Positions 17,159-25,399 of a stretch of 61,606 bases of DNA are shown piece by piece. The translations under genes were made by a program, and so were the position numbers. The stretch's first letter is position 1. Each line of letters starts with the position of its first letter. Source of the stretch: an uncultured delta proteobacterium (lineage in GTDB: Bacteria; Desulfobacterota; Syntrophia; Syntrophales; UBA8958); the NCBI GenBank assembly GCA_903885795.1, contig CAISJV010000011.1, positions 1 through 61,606 on the forward strand, given 5' to 3'. Under the pieces are notes generated by a model that saw only the letters and a list, made by a program, of their open reading frames with translations, was not told where the DNA came from and made no database searches.

Positions 17159-18625
17159 ATGAAGACCGCCAGTAAACAATGCCTATGGGTAGCTGTATTG
17201 ACCGCTACCCTGATCGCGCTTACGTGGCTGCCGGCCCAATCGGTTGCGATACCCAGAACCGTCGGCGACGTACCCGGCCAGGCGGCCGGGACTGCCATGA
17301 CGAAGGAGTACGTCCAGATGGTGGGCCGGATGGCCTATATCTGGGGTTGGCCGATGGTCAACCAATTCAACCGCCATGCCGTCGCCGGGAGAGTACCAGG
17401 GCCCGGCCTCAACGGCGGCGTGATTCCCCTCGCCCCGCCCGGCTACAATGCGATGCTGACCGACTACATAAGCCCGAATCAGAACTTTGTCGCGTGTACC
17501 AACCAGGACGTCGTCTACGGCGGCGGCGGCGCGGATCTTGACAAAGAGCCGGAGGTATTTCAGGTCCCCGATTTCGGCGACCGTTTCTGGGTTTATGCGA
17601 TGTATGACGCACGGACAGACGAGTTTGGCGAGATCGGCAAGCAATATGGCACCAAGCCTGGTTTCTACCTCATCGTCGGACCGAATTGGAAAGGAGATGT
17701 TCCGGCGGGCATCACGTCTGTGGTGCGCTGCCCGACGGATTTGGCTTTCTTCGCCCCGCGCGTTTTCAGGGACGATACCACGGAGGACGCCAAGGCCGTG
17801 CAGCCGTTGATCAGCAAGATCATGTTCTACCCGCTCAGCAAGTTCGACGGGAAAATGAAGACCACGGACTGGAGTAAACTGCCTCATTTCCCAGTGCCTG
17901 CGGGTGTTGTGGGAGAGGCCAAATGGGTTGTGCCGGAGACCTACTGTGACGAGCTCCTGACGGTGATGAAGCTCGTGCCGCCGCTTCCGGGCGAGGAAGC
18001 CCTTTACGGCTGGATCCGCTCCGTCTTTGAGGCCGCCGCCGGTGACCCGGAGATCAAGAAGGCGCTGGTTGAGGCATTCATTGCAGCGGACAGGGAACTG
18101 ATCGACCCGCTGCTCCAGTGGCGCCTCAACGGTCGTTCCGCGGGCAACGGCTGGAACTCGCCGGTGAACAACGCCCAATGGGGGACCGATTATCTCAACC
18201 GGACCGCCACAGCCAAGTCGAACATCTGGGAGAACCGGCCCAGTGAGACGAAGTATATCTACCGCGACTTCGACAGCCAAGGCGAGAAACTCGACGGCCG
18301 GAATCTCTACAAGGTCACCTTCCCGAAAGGTCAGACCCCGCCGGTAAAGGGTTTCTGGTCACTCACGCTCTACAACGAGCACCACTTCTTCCATCCCAAC
18401 CCGATGAGCCGCTACTCGCTCGGAACAAAGAGCAAGTCACTGCAGTACAACACCGACGGCTCGCTCACGATGTACTTCGGCGCGAAATCGCCGGGCAAAG
18501 GGAAGGAAACCAACTGGGTGCCAGCACCTGAAGGGACGTTCTCGCTGTATATACGCTGCTACTGGGCTGAGCAGGCGATCCTAGAGGGCGCGTGGGTTCC
18601 CCCCAATGTAGAGAAGATAAACTAA
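17159..18625 (+). CDS. exported DUF1254/DUF1214 domain protein, copy 2
   Basis: A 488-residue protein with a clear signal peptide (hydrophobic residues about 9-26, AQSVA cleavage). DUF1254 (YIWGWPMVNQFNRHA, NQDVVYGGGGADLD) and DUF1214 (VKGFWSLTLYNEHHFFHPNPMSRYSLG, SPGKGKETNWVPAPEGTFSLYIR) are complete. It follows copy 1 by 51 bases with a ribosome site AGGAGG, so the two are co-transcribed. The broken TPR gene and the beta-barrel gene follow. A role in the cell envelope together with the barrel protein is an inference from order only. Confidence 0.88.
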   Translation: MKTASKQCLWVAVLTATLIALTWLPAQSVAIPRTVGDVPGQAAGTAMTKEYVQMVGRMAYIWGWPMVNQFNRHAVAGRVPGPGLNGGVIPLAPPGYNAMLTDYISPNQNFVACTNQDVVYGGGGADLDKEPEVFQVPDFGDRFWVYAMYDARTDEFGEIGKQYGTKPGFYLIVGPNWKGDVPAGITSVVRCPTDLAFFAPRVFRDDTTEDAKAVQPLISKIMFYPLSKFDGKMKTTDWSKLPHFPVPAGVVGEAKWVVPETYCDELLTVMKLVPPLPGEEALYGWIRSVFEAAAGDPEIKKALVEAFIAADRELIDPLLQWRLNGRSAGNGWNSPVNNAQWGTDYLNRTATAKSNIWENRPSETKYIYRDFDSQGEKLDGRNLYKVTFPKGQTPPVKGFWSLTLYNEHHFFHPNPMSRYSLGTKSKSLQYNTDGSLTMYFGAKSPGKGKETNWVPAPEGTFSLYIRCYWAEQAILEGAWVPPNVEKIN

Positions 18626-18721
18626 GCAAAAAAAGGAGGAATAGGGAAAGGGACTCATGACAAGAGACAAGATAAATGAAGAAGCCCTGTCCAACAAATT
18701 GATAAAGAAAGACTGGGGTTT

Positions 18722-19161
18722 ATGCTTGCAAGAGTAGGGCTTGGCATTGCCTTCGCCATAACGGTCCTGAGCCAGGTCTTACCGGCAACCGCCGGGGAGA
18801 CAGCACGAGCTTCCGCGCACCAGGGCTATGCCGGCTGGCAAAGGACCGCATCAATGAGGCGGTCGCGTATTGCAGGAAGGCAGCATACCTGAGCCCCAAT
18901 GAACCGAGGTATACCTATACGTTGGGGTTCTTCCAATAGCAGAAGGGAGACACCGGCGCCGCTGTGACAACACTGAATGCGCTCATCACAAAACAATCGG
19001 GATATTTCGATGCATATCTCCTACTTGGAAGGATCTATGAGAAAGAGGGAAAGAAGCGAGATGCGGAAAAAATCTATAACGCTGCCCTTGCTTTGGAACG
19101 CGTGCCGGAAAGTTTCAGGAAGCACATCAGGGGAAAACTGGAGTCGCTGAAGAATCCCTAG
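18722..19161 (+). pseudogene. exported TPR protein, disrupted by frameshift and nonsense codon
   Basis: It starts with an intact signal peptide (MLARVGLGIAFAITVLSQ, then PATA). After about 45 codons the frame ends, while a different frame continues with TPR-like text (CRLAKDRINEAVAYCRKA, SPNEPRYTYTLGFFQ). An in-frame TAG at 18937-18939 then interrupts it where QKGD follows, probably from CAG. The last part from about 18964 (ALITKQSGYFDAYLLLGRIY, KKRDAEKIYNAALALE) forms one more TPR unit. Two independent lesions mean a dead gene. Its tail exists a second time at 15523-15600. Confidence 0.75.
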
Positions 19162-19216
19162 ATGCAGAAGACGGATCGGCCTGCTTATTAACGAAAACCA
19201 CTTTAGGAGGGAGAAT

Positions 19217-20197
19217 ATGAAGAAAGTAAAACGCATAGCACTGGCTGGTCTTGTGGTGCTTATTATCTTGATTTCCTTTTCTGCACACGCCGAGGAAGGC
19301 GGCAGCGGTCATTACATGCCGGGCGGGGCAGCTTCATTTGTCGATGCCATTCCCGGCAAGGAAGGTCCTGCGATTGCCAACTATTTTACTTATTATAGCG
19401 GTAAAACAGACAGAAGCAAGCAACTGCCTTACGGTGGATCGGCTTCGGCAGGTCTTGACGCTACGGCATACGTGGATACAATACTGGCCTTCTACAAGAC
19501 GCCGCTGACGCTTTTGGGCGGAAAATACACCGTTGCTGCAGCCATACCTTTCGTTTGGGCAACTGTTAGTGCGGATACCAAACTTGTTGGCCCCAGGGGG
19601 AGCACCATAGCCAGCAACAACGCAAAAGACTCGGACGGAGGCATCGGCGATATCCTCATCTACCCGTTTATGCTTGGCTGGACAGCCCTTGGCGGCGATC
19701 TGAGATATGATTTCCGTTTCGGCATTTACTCTCCCACCGGCCACTATGACAAAAATTCGTTGGCCAATGTGGGCAAAAATTACTGGACATTTGAGCCGGC
19801 AGTTTCAGTTAGTTGGCTAAGCAGCAAGATCGGCCTTGAAATTAGCGCCTTCGCCGGTCTGGATTTCAACACCCAAAATGACGACACGAAATATCAGAGC
19901 GGAGATCAATTTCATGCCGAACTTACAATTGCCCAGCATTTGCCGCTTTTTGGCGGCCTAATCGGCTTGGGCGCCAATGCCTTTTACTACCAGCAGATCA
20001 GCGCCGACAGCGGCACTGGCGCAACCCTAGGTGATTTCAAGGGCAGAACGTCGGGCGTAGGCCCGGTGCTGTCCTATGTGACAAAGGTTTGGGGAGAAAA
20101 AGACCTGGTAGCGGAAATCAAATGGCTTCCGGAAATTGATGTGGAAAATCGCCTCAAGGGTGACTATATCTGGTTCAAAGTGGGACTTTCATTTTAA
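19217..20197 (+). CDS. outer-membrane beta-barrel protein, phenol MetA-pathway family
   Basis: A 326-residue exported protein with a signal peptide (residues 1-25, SAHA cleavage). The mature part alternates polar and hydrophobic residues in amphipathic strands and ends with WFKVGLSF, a typical C-terminal barrel signal with terminal Phe. Motifs GGIGDILIYPFMLGW and YDFRFGIYSPTGHYD fit the family PF13557, named for a gene in a phenol meta-cleavage cluster and thought to be a channel for hydrophobic compounds. It closes the DUF1254 cassette. AGGAGG lies before the ATG. Confidence 0.8.
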   Translation: MKKVKRIALAGLVVLIILISFSAHAEEGGSGHYMPGGAASFVDAIPGKEGPAIANYFTYYSGKTDRSKQLPYGGSASAGLDATAYVDTILAFYKTPLTLLGGKYTVAAAIPFVWATVSADTKLVGPRGSTIASNNAKDSDGGIGDILIYPFMLGWTALGGDLRYDFRFGIYSPTGHYDKNSLANVGKNYWTFEPAVSVSWLSSKIGLEISAFAGLDFNTQNDDTKYQSGDQFHAELTIAQHLPLFGGLIGLGANAFYYQQISADSGTGATLGDFKGRTSGVGPVLSYVTKVWGEKDLVAEIKWLPEIDVENRLKGDYIWFKVGLSF

Positions 20198-20200
20198 TCT

Positions 20201-20253
20201 CTCCGGGCCGAATTCCCCGCCGCTTGCGGCGAATAGAAAGCGGCCTACCGGAG
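20201..20253 (+). terminator. nested hairpin after the barrel gene
   Basis: CTCCGG (20201-20206) pairs with CCGGAG (20248-20253), GCCG with CGGC inside it, and a separate small stem CCGC/GCGG surrounds CTT. It sits four bases after the stop of the barrel gene. There is no T-run, so it may be a factor-dependent terminator or an mRNA end-protecting structure. Confidence 0.4.
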
Positions 20254-20407
20254 ATACTCTGCTGGTTGCGCCGGAGAGGTTCATTTTGCATAGGGCGGTG
20301 GAAAAATTAGACGGGGTTCATTAGGATAAGATATCAAAGCCTCACGATATGAGTTGATGGAAAAATGATCATGCAGTTATCTTATGCTTCTCTTTTATAA
20401 CATGAGA

Positions 20408-20542
20408 TATAATGATAACCAATCGAAAGTATGCATTTTCTTAAAGGTTGACATTTTGCTGCTTTCAGGAAGTTGTTCACGCCCTCAATCTCCTGAAAAA
20501 AAAACATCCCAAAACTGAAGCTTTCGATTGGTTATCATTATA
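20408..20542. mobile_element. MITE-like element with 22-bp perfect inverted repeats
   Basis: The 22-base sequence at 20408-20429 (beginning TATAATGATAACC) is repeated exactly in inverse orientation at 20521-20542, enclosing 91 bases with no coding potential. A second inverted repeat TTTCAGGA/TCCTGAAA (20463-20470, 20491-20498) is nested inside. If the outer TA is a target duplication, the element would resemble Tc1/mariner- or IS630-derived MITEs. An alternative is a structured RNA. Confidence 0.55.
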
Positions 20543-20688
20543 AACTCTGAAAATGTCCAGCAATTTGTTTTTGATAGTGATTTGCAAACCAGACAACATA
20601 TTCCCTGACGGGTCAGAAGTTCCTGTCGTTTCTGTGATGTGACCTCAAAATCGTATTTGCTATTCCTTCTCTTAGCCGCGTCTCCAGC

Positions 20689-20874
20689 TCAGGCCGAATT
20701 CCCATGGCATGGTTTTTCCATATGCTTTCTCGATACTTCCGCTGGAGCCTTTATTTCCTGCATGCTCTTGGATAAGTGCTGACCACCGTTCCAGTAGTGG
20801 TATTTGGGATCGGCATTAAACGGGACGATTATGTTTCCTGAATTGTCGATGTAAGGGATGCCTTTATTGGTCAT
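20689..20874 (-). CDS. small conserved-looking hypothetical protein
   Basis: A 61-residue frame with composition typical of a real soluble protein: MTNKGIPYIDNSGNIIVPF and then DPKYHYWNGGQHLS. I have an impression of similar short proteins in related bacteria but cannot name a family. No strong ribosome site precedes the ATG. It lies alone between the MITE-like element and the aldo/keto reductase gene. Confidence 0.45.
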   Translation of the reverse strand: MTNKGIPYIDNSGNIIVPFNADPKYHYWNGGQHLSKSMQEIKAPAEVSRKHMEKPCHGNSA

Positions 20875-20969
20875 ATGTTTGGGTGCGCTTTTGCTGTTTT
20901 ATAGCGGCAAAATCTGGATCATGTTTAGGAATCAGTTGCCCCATAAGCAACCTTTTCAGAAACTGTAAT

Positions 20970-21995
20970 TCACTTATTCATGGCTAAATGTTGTTCATAG
21001 AGCTCGTAATTCGCTTTTAGCATTTCGGGAATCGGCAATTCATAAGGGCAACGCTCTTTGCAGATGTTGCATTCAGAACATAGTTTTACGCTTTCCATGG
21101 CTAGCCGGGAAAAAACCACAGAGACAGCGGGCGACATTCTGGACGCTAATAGCTTGTACCCCATTGCCATTGTTATCATCACACCGTTTGGGCATGGTTG
21201 ACAGTACTCACAGCGTCGGCAGAACTGCTTGCCCAGATCAAGCCGATATTTTTCCATCAGCTTTCGATCGTCATCTGTAACCACGTTGGGAAGCTGATAA
21301 TAAGCGGTCACCTGATCAACGGAGTCAACAGAATCGTAACCGGGAATAGGGACCGCTTCAGGGTATTGGCGCAGATATTTGATGGCTACCTCTGCATTGT
21401 CAATCATGCCTCCTGCAAATGGCTTCATGGATATGATCCCCATTCCAGCCTCTCGGGCAGCATGAAAGAGTTCATCTTTCGCAGCATATTCAATAAAATT
21501 GAAAGGAAACTGAATGGTGCTGAATAAGCCGGTTCTAACCAACTTGACAGCCATTGGGAGGTTATGAGAGGTAACGCCGATGAATCTGATCTTGCCTTCT
21601 TTTCTGGCCTTGACAACTGCTTCAAGTGCTCCGTCAGGAGCAGTCACCGCCTGCCAGTCCTTTTCCTGGGCGATTTGATGCAACTGGTAGAGATCAATGT
21701 AATCTGTCTTTAACATACGTAAACTGTTTTCCAGGTGATCCGTTGCGTTTTTGCCATTCCTCTGAAGCGTCTTGGTCGCTATGACGACCTTTTCCCTGAT
21801 ACCATCAAAAGCACGCCCTATCTTCTCTTCGCTGTCCCGATAAGCATTGGCCGTGTCATAAAACGTGATTCCTTTTTCATGGGCACGACGAAGAACCTGA
21901 ATGGCCGTATTCGTATCCAGGCGGATTATAGGTATGCCTCCAAAGCCGAGTTCGGAAATCTGCAATCCTGTTTTCCCGAGCTTTACATAGCGCAT
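20970..21995 (-). CDS. aldo/keto reductase with C-terminal 4Fe-4S domain
   Basis: A 341-residue protein. Residues 1-270 form the aldo/keto reductase barrel (GKTGLQISELGFGGIPI, FYDTANAYRDSEEKIGRAF with the catalytic Asp and Tyr, IDLYQLHQI). The last 75 residues contain cysteine clusters CRRCEYCQPCP and CSECNICKERCP, as in ferredoxin-type Fe-S domains. Such fusions are common in anaerobes and may couple NAD(P)H or substrate oxidation to ferredoxin-like electron transfer. The substrate is unknown. Confidence 0.88.
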   Translation of the reverse strand: MRYVKLGKTGLQISELGFGGIPIIRLDTNTAIQVLRRAHEKGITFYDTANAYRDSEEKIGRAFDGIREKVVIATKTLQRNGKNATDHLENSLRMLKTDYIDLYQLHQIAQEKDWQAVTAPDGALEAVVKARKEGKIRFIGVTSHNLPMAVKLVRTGLFSTIQFPFNFIEYAAKDELFHAAREAGMGIISMKPFAGGMIDNAEVAIKYLRQYPEAVPIPGYDSVDSVDQVTAYYQLPNVVTDDDRKLMEKYRLDLGKQFCRRCEYCQPCPNGVMITMAMGYKLLASRMSPAVSVVFSRLAMESVKLCSECNICKERCPYELPIPEMLKANYELYEQHLAMNK

Positions 21996-22126
21996 GTTGT
22001 CACCTTTATTTTAAAATCATCTCTTTTGCCTGATTCAATGCCCTTTTAAGTACTACATGACGATCTGTATCAATGACGAAGCTCATGCCGTATGAAGAGA
22101 AGGCCTTCATTAATAAAGTTAGAGCT

Positions 22127-22828
22127 TTATTTTTTGCCTATGGGCATTATGTAAACGGGTTGCTCATTATCAGGCAACTTTAAAGCTTTTTTCACTTCTT
22201 CCGGTTTGAAACCGGCCATAGTAACAGTTCCAACATTTCGTGATACAGCTTCCAAACAAATATTCTGGGCAATATGACCTGCTTCCAGATAGATCCAATA
22301 AGGATTCTTTGCCTTGTTGGATAAACCCGTAATTACAATAGCAGCAGGAGCATTATTGATTGGCTTCTGTGGTGTGACACTGTATAAATTTGCTTTTATG
22401 TCTCCATCGGCAATTTTAATCAGTTTATGTCCCTGAGGTTGATATTGATACATTCCCATTGTTAGATCGGCTACTTTTCCTGTAAGGATGTAAACCTTCA
22501 TGAGATAGGATGCCTGCGCCGAAGGTGCTGTTCTCAAGCCGCGCTTGGGTTCTGTAATACCTTGAGCTGCCCAGAGAAGCTGTGAAATGTCAGCTAAGCT
22601 CAATGGCTTATCGCTATAAGATCTCGCAGTTCTCCTTTCTGATAATGCCTTCTCAATGGATATTGAACCATCAATCACTGGCGGAGGCAAATCAATGATA
22701 CTTGTTGCTGATTTTTGTTCCTGCGCTTGGGCTGATGGAAGCCCCATGTCTTTTTGGCAAAGCAAAGTGACAATTACAAACACGATCACGATTCTAACTA
22801 CGATTGACAGGAATCTTGAGCTTTTCAT
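22127..22828 (-). CDS. exported SagB/ThcOx-type nitroreductase family protein
   Basis: A 233-residue FMN-dependent nitroreductase-fold protein. The start is set by GGAGGTACTT directly before an internal ATG; the first 23 residues of the longer open frame are not used. An N-terminal hydrophobic segment (residues about 6-24) ending in AQA suggests export. Domain signatures are LSERRTARSYSDKPLSLADISQLLWAAQG, APSAQASYLMKVYI and EAGHIAQNICLEAVSRNVGTV. SagB-like members oxidise azolines in peptide biosynthesis, but no peptide or cyclase gene is nearby, so a general redox role is equally possible. Confidence 0.82.
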   Translation of the reverse strand: MKSSRFLSIVVRIVIVFVIVTLLCQKDMGLPSAQAQEQKSATSIIDLPPPVIDGSISIEKALSERRTARSYSDKPLSLADISQLLWAAQGITEPKRGLRTAPSAQASYLMKVYILTGKVADLTMGMYQYQPQGHKLIKIADGDIKANLYSVTPQKPINNAPAAIVITGLSNKAKNPYWIYLEAGHIAQNICLEAVSRNVGTVTMAGFKPEEVKKALKLPDNEQPVYIMPIGKK

Positions 22829-22999
22829 AAGTACCTCCATAGAATTGAAATGAGTTCGTTTTATTTGCCGGCGCGAGCTGCCCTTGAAAATTTCCATTAC
22901 TCCTGTTTCCTGACGCTGTAAATAGCTAAAAATCTGGTATTCAAAAAAGACATATAAAAATTATATAGATACCAAAATCAACCTTAAGGAGGACTTATC

Positions 23000-23230
23000 A
23001 TGGGAGCAAGAGGAATATCAGCAATCGCTGGCGCCATATTGGTCGCCATGGCTTTCGAGCCAACGACCATTATGGTTAAAATCGCTTATGGACTTTTCGG
23101 AGCAGCGGCTGGATCAATTGTCGGTGAAACAATTGAGGCCGAGGCTGTGAACGTCAAAAAGCAGATCGAAGAAGGGAAGGTCGATCCGCATGATCCACAA
23201 ATAATCAATGTCAGATTACACTTAATCTGA
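23000..23230 (+). CDS. small hypothetical membrane protein
   Basis: A 76-residue protein with one or two hydrophobic glycine/alanine-rich segments (residues 5-22 and 28-46) and a charged tail (VKKQIEEGKVDPHDP). A strong ribosome site (AAGGAGG) precedes the ATG. It is the only plus-strand gene in this block and shares a divergent promoter region with the nitroreductase gene. No family is recognised. Confidence 0.6.
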   Translation: MGARGISAIAGAILVAMAFEPTTIMVKIAYGLFGAAAGSIVGETIEAEAVNVKKQIEEGKVDPHDPQIINVRLHLI

Positions 23231-23327
23231 TCGTTCAATGTCCAGTAATCATAGATATAACAGAATATTACCCATCAAGACGCTATGGATCTCATTATTG
23301 CGTTCCATAGCAATCGGCTACCTACAA

Positions 23328-23618
23328 TTAATGAAACTTCTGGGTCACCGGTTCAATGACATTAATGGCTCCGAATATTTCCTCATACTGGGCGATATTG
23401 ACTTTCAGAGCTTCGAAGACCCTCTTGACATTACCCGGTGTCATAATGACCCTTGAAACCAGATGAGGACCGTTTGGAGAATTCAATAGCCAATCGAGGA
23501 TAAATTCTTCAGGGCTATGCGAAACGAGCAAGGAATTGCTGTATCGGCCTCTCGATATTTCATCAACAGTATTGATCTGCAATTGTTGGGGTTGTTCCTG
23601 TTCAGGTTTATTTGGCAT
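23328..23618 (-). CDS. DUF3467 family protein
   Basis: A 96-residue soluble protein. The start is placed at the Met following AGGAGGAAACAAC. It has the DUF3467 pattern: ISRGRYSNSLLVSHSPEEFILDWL, HLVSRVIMTPGNVKRVFEAL and IAQYEEIFG. The family is widespread in bacteria and archaea with unknown function. Confidence 0.8.
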   Translation of the reverse strand: MPNKPEQEQPQQLQINTVDEISRGRYSNSLLVSHSPEEFILDWLLNSPNGPHLVSRVIMTPGNVKRVFEALKVNIAQYEEIFGAINVIEPVTQKFH

Positions 23619-23678
23619 GTTGTTTCCTCCTGACTGATGAATATTCAGCCATATCATTATTCCTATTGATGATAGTAA

Positions 23679-24245
23679 TTACTCTGAAACAAGTTTCACT
23701 CCCAGATCAATGGCCTCCTGCATGACTTTTTCATTTAACTTGATCTTGCCGGCATCCATGGCACTCCCATAGACCATTCCGACAAGCGTGGCCCCTATAT
23801 ATCCAAAGGCATCCTGAAATGTTCTCAGGGCATTGACGCATCCTGAATCAAAGGGATCTTCACCACCATAGGTCATCGCGATAGCGATACGTTTGCCCTT
23901 GAAGGGATCACTCTGATAGGCTGGCAGCGCAAAGCATCTATCCAAAAATATCTTGGTCTGCGCAGACATGGTAAACCAGTAAACAGGGCTGGCAATCACT
24001 AATGCATCAGCTTTAATCAGTTTTGGATAAACCTTCTGCATGTCATCCTGAATGGAACAACCTTTACTGTCTTTCTTCTGGCATGCAAAACAGGCTTTGC
24101 ATGGTGCAATGGACTTTCCTTGTAGGTAAATTGTCTCAACCTTTGCTTTGGTTGATTCTGCTCCTTTGGTTATCTGATCTGCCAGAATAGCGCTATTGCC
24201 TTTCCTGCGTGGGCTTCCCAAAATTACCAGAACCTTCTTTACCAT
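23679..24245 (-). CDS. flavodoxin-fold iron-sulfur flavoprotein-like NAD(P)H oxidoreductase
   Basis: A 188-residue FMN reductase-like protein. It starts with LVILGSPRRKGNSAILAD, the FMN phosphate loop, and shows ASPVYWFTMSAQTKIFLDRC, the second flavin contact. A compact cluster CKACFACQKKDSKGC (about residues 49-63) fits a cluster of the kind found in archaeal/anaerobe Isf flavoproteins. Isf-type proteins accept electrons from ferredoxin and may protect against oxygen stress. GGGAGG precedes the ATG. Confidence 0.85.
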   Translation of the reverse strand: MVKKVLVILGSPRRKGNSAILADQITKGAESTKAKVETIYLQGKSIAPCKACFACQKKDSKGCSIQDDMQKVYPKLIKADALVIASPVYWFTMSAQTKIFLDRCFALPAYQSDPFKGKRIAIAMTYGGEDPFDSGCVNALRTFQDAFGYIGATLVGMVYGSAMDAGKIKLNEKVMQEAIDLGVKLVSE

Positions 24246-24393
24246 TGTGACCCTCCCGATTGATTATTTTGCTTTACTCTTTATAGCGATCAAATTCGCG
24301 TGTGCCAGCCATTTCCAATCACTATCTGACTTTATAAAGACAGTCAACCTTTTGAGGAGCTCGATAAGACCAACCTTCATCAAATAAATATTA

Positions 24394-25302
24394 TTACTCA
24401 TGGAGAATAATATTCTTCAGCGCCTCATCAATATTTGGGTAGCGAAACTTAAAACCCGCTTCAAGCAGACAATGGGGAATCACACGCTGGCCTTTGAGCA
24501 GGACATCACCAAATTCACCCAGGATCAGACGAATCATAAACGCCGGTGCATGCATAAACGAAGGCCGGTGCAGTACCCTGCCAATCGCATCTCCCAAATC
24601 CTTATTACGCAAGGGATTGGGAGAACAAAGATTTACCGGACCGGATATATTTTTATGGCTGAGCAAAAAGATAAGCGCTTCGGCAAGATCGTGCATGTGC
24701 ACCCAGGAAAACCACTGACGTCCGCTGCCCAGCGGTCCTCCTAACAAATATTTGAATAACGGAATCATCTGACCCAGAGCACCGCCGTTCTTTCCCAGCA
24801 CGATACCAAATCGTGTGATGACCACGCGGGCGCCTTTATCCTGCGCGCGCAATGCCTCCTGTTCCCAATCATAGGCCAGCTTTGCGAGAAAATCATTGCC
24901 GGACGGAGACGATTCAATGAGCACCTCATCCTCATGAAAACCGTAATAGCCCACCGCTGATGTACTGAAAAAAGTGATGTGTTTTGAGCTATCCGGCAAG
25001 GCTTGAACCAAATTGCGGGTTGTTTCGATACGGCTGCTCAGGAGAATCTTTTTTTGGTCCTGTGTCCAGCGGCTGAAAATGGAAGCTCCGGCAAGGTTAA
25101 TGATTACATCATGATCTCGTACGGCTTCTTGCCACTTTCCTTTAATTGTCGGACTACCTATGAGATAGGTGAGCTCCGTCATTCTTAATTCCGTGCCGGT
25201 GAGTGCCTGTGTCAGGATGGTAACTGCGTGTCCTTCTGAAATAAGAAATTTGGCCAGATATGTTCCGACAAATCCCGTGCCACCTGTCATGAAAATTTCC
25301 AT
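24394..25302 (-). CDS. TIGR01777 family NAD-dependent epimerase-like protein
   Basis: A 302-residue extended-SDR protein. The start is the ATG after AAGGAGGTGTTAAAC. It has the dinucleotide motif MTGGTGFVGTYLAKFL, then NLAGASIFSRWTQDQKK, FFSTSAVGYYG and the C-terminal DUF1731-like part (ALGQMIPLFKYLLGGPLGSGRQWFSWVH and LLKGQRVIPHCLLEAGFKFRYP). This combination is the TIGR01777 family (YfcH-like, sugar nucleotide epimerase fold) of unknown substrate. Confidence 0.88.
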   Translation of the reverse strand: MEIFMTGGTGFVGTYLAKFLISEGHAVTILTQALTGTELRMTELTYLIGSPTIKGKWQEAVRDHDVIINLAGASIFSRWTQDQKKILLSSRIETTRNLVQALPDSSKHITFFSTSAVGYYGFHEDEVLIESSPSGNDFLAKLAYDWEQEALRAQDKGARVVITRFGIVLGKNGGALGQMIPLFKYLLGGPLGSGRQWFSWVHMHDLAEALIFLLSHKNISGPVNLCSPNPLRNKDLGDAIGRVLHRPSFMHAPAFMIRLILGEFGDVLLKGQRVIPHCLLEAGFKFRYPNIDEALKNIILHE

Positions 25303-25399
25303 GTTTAACACCTCCTTCTGTGTCAACCATTTGCGCCTTCCGTTCGGCATTCAGCAAAATGCTCCGGACATCCAGGACAAGATTTGTATTTGCAGTCAT

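Noticed and set aside
17183-18280. 365-codon minus-strand frame inside DUF1254 copy 2
   Set aside because: Long only because of high GC and codon bias; composition is rich in Arg/His/Val with no domain, and the plus strand encodes a family protein with signal peptide.
22127-22828. Azoline-forming peptide (TOMM) biosynthesis cluster based on the SagB-like protein
   Set aside because: No cyclodehydratase, precursor peptide or transporter is nearby, and the protein appears to be exported.
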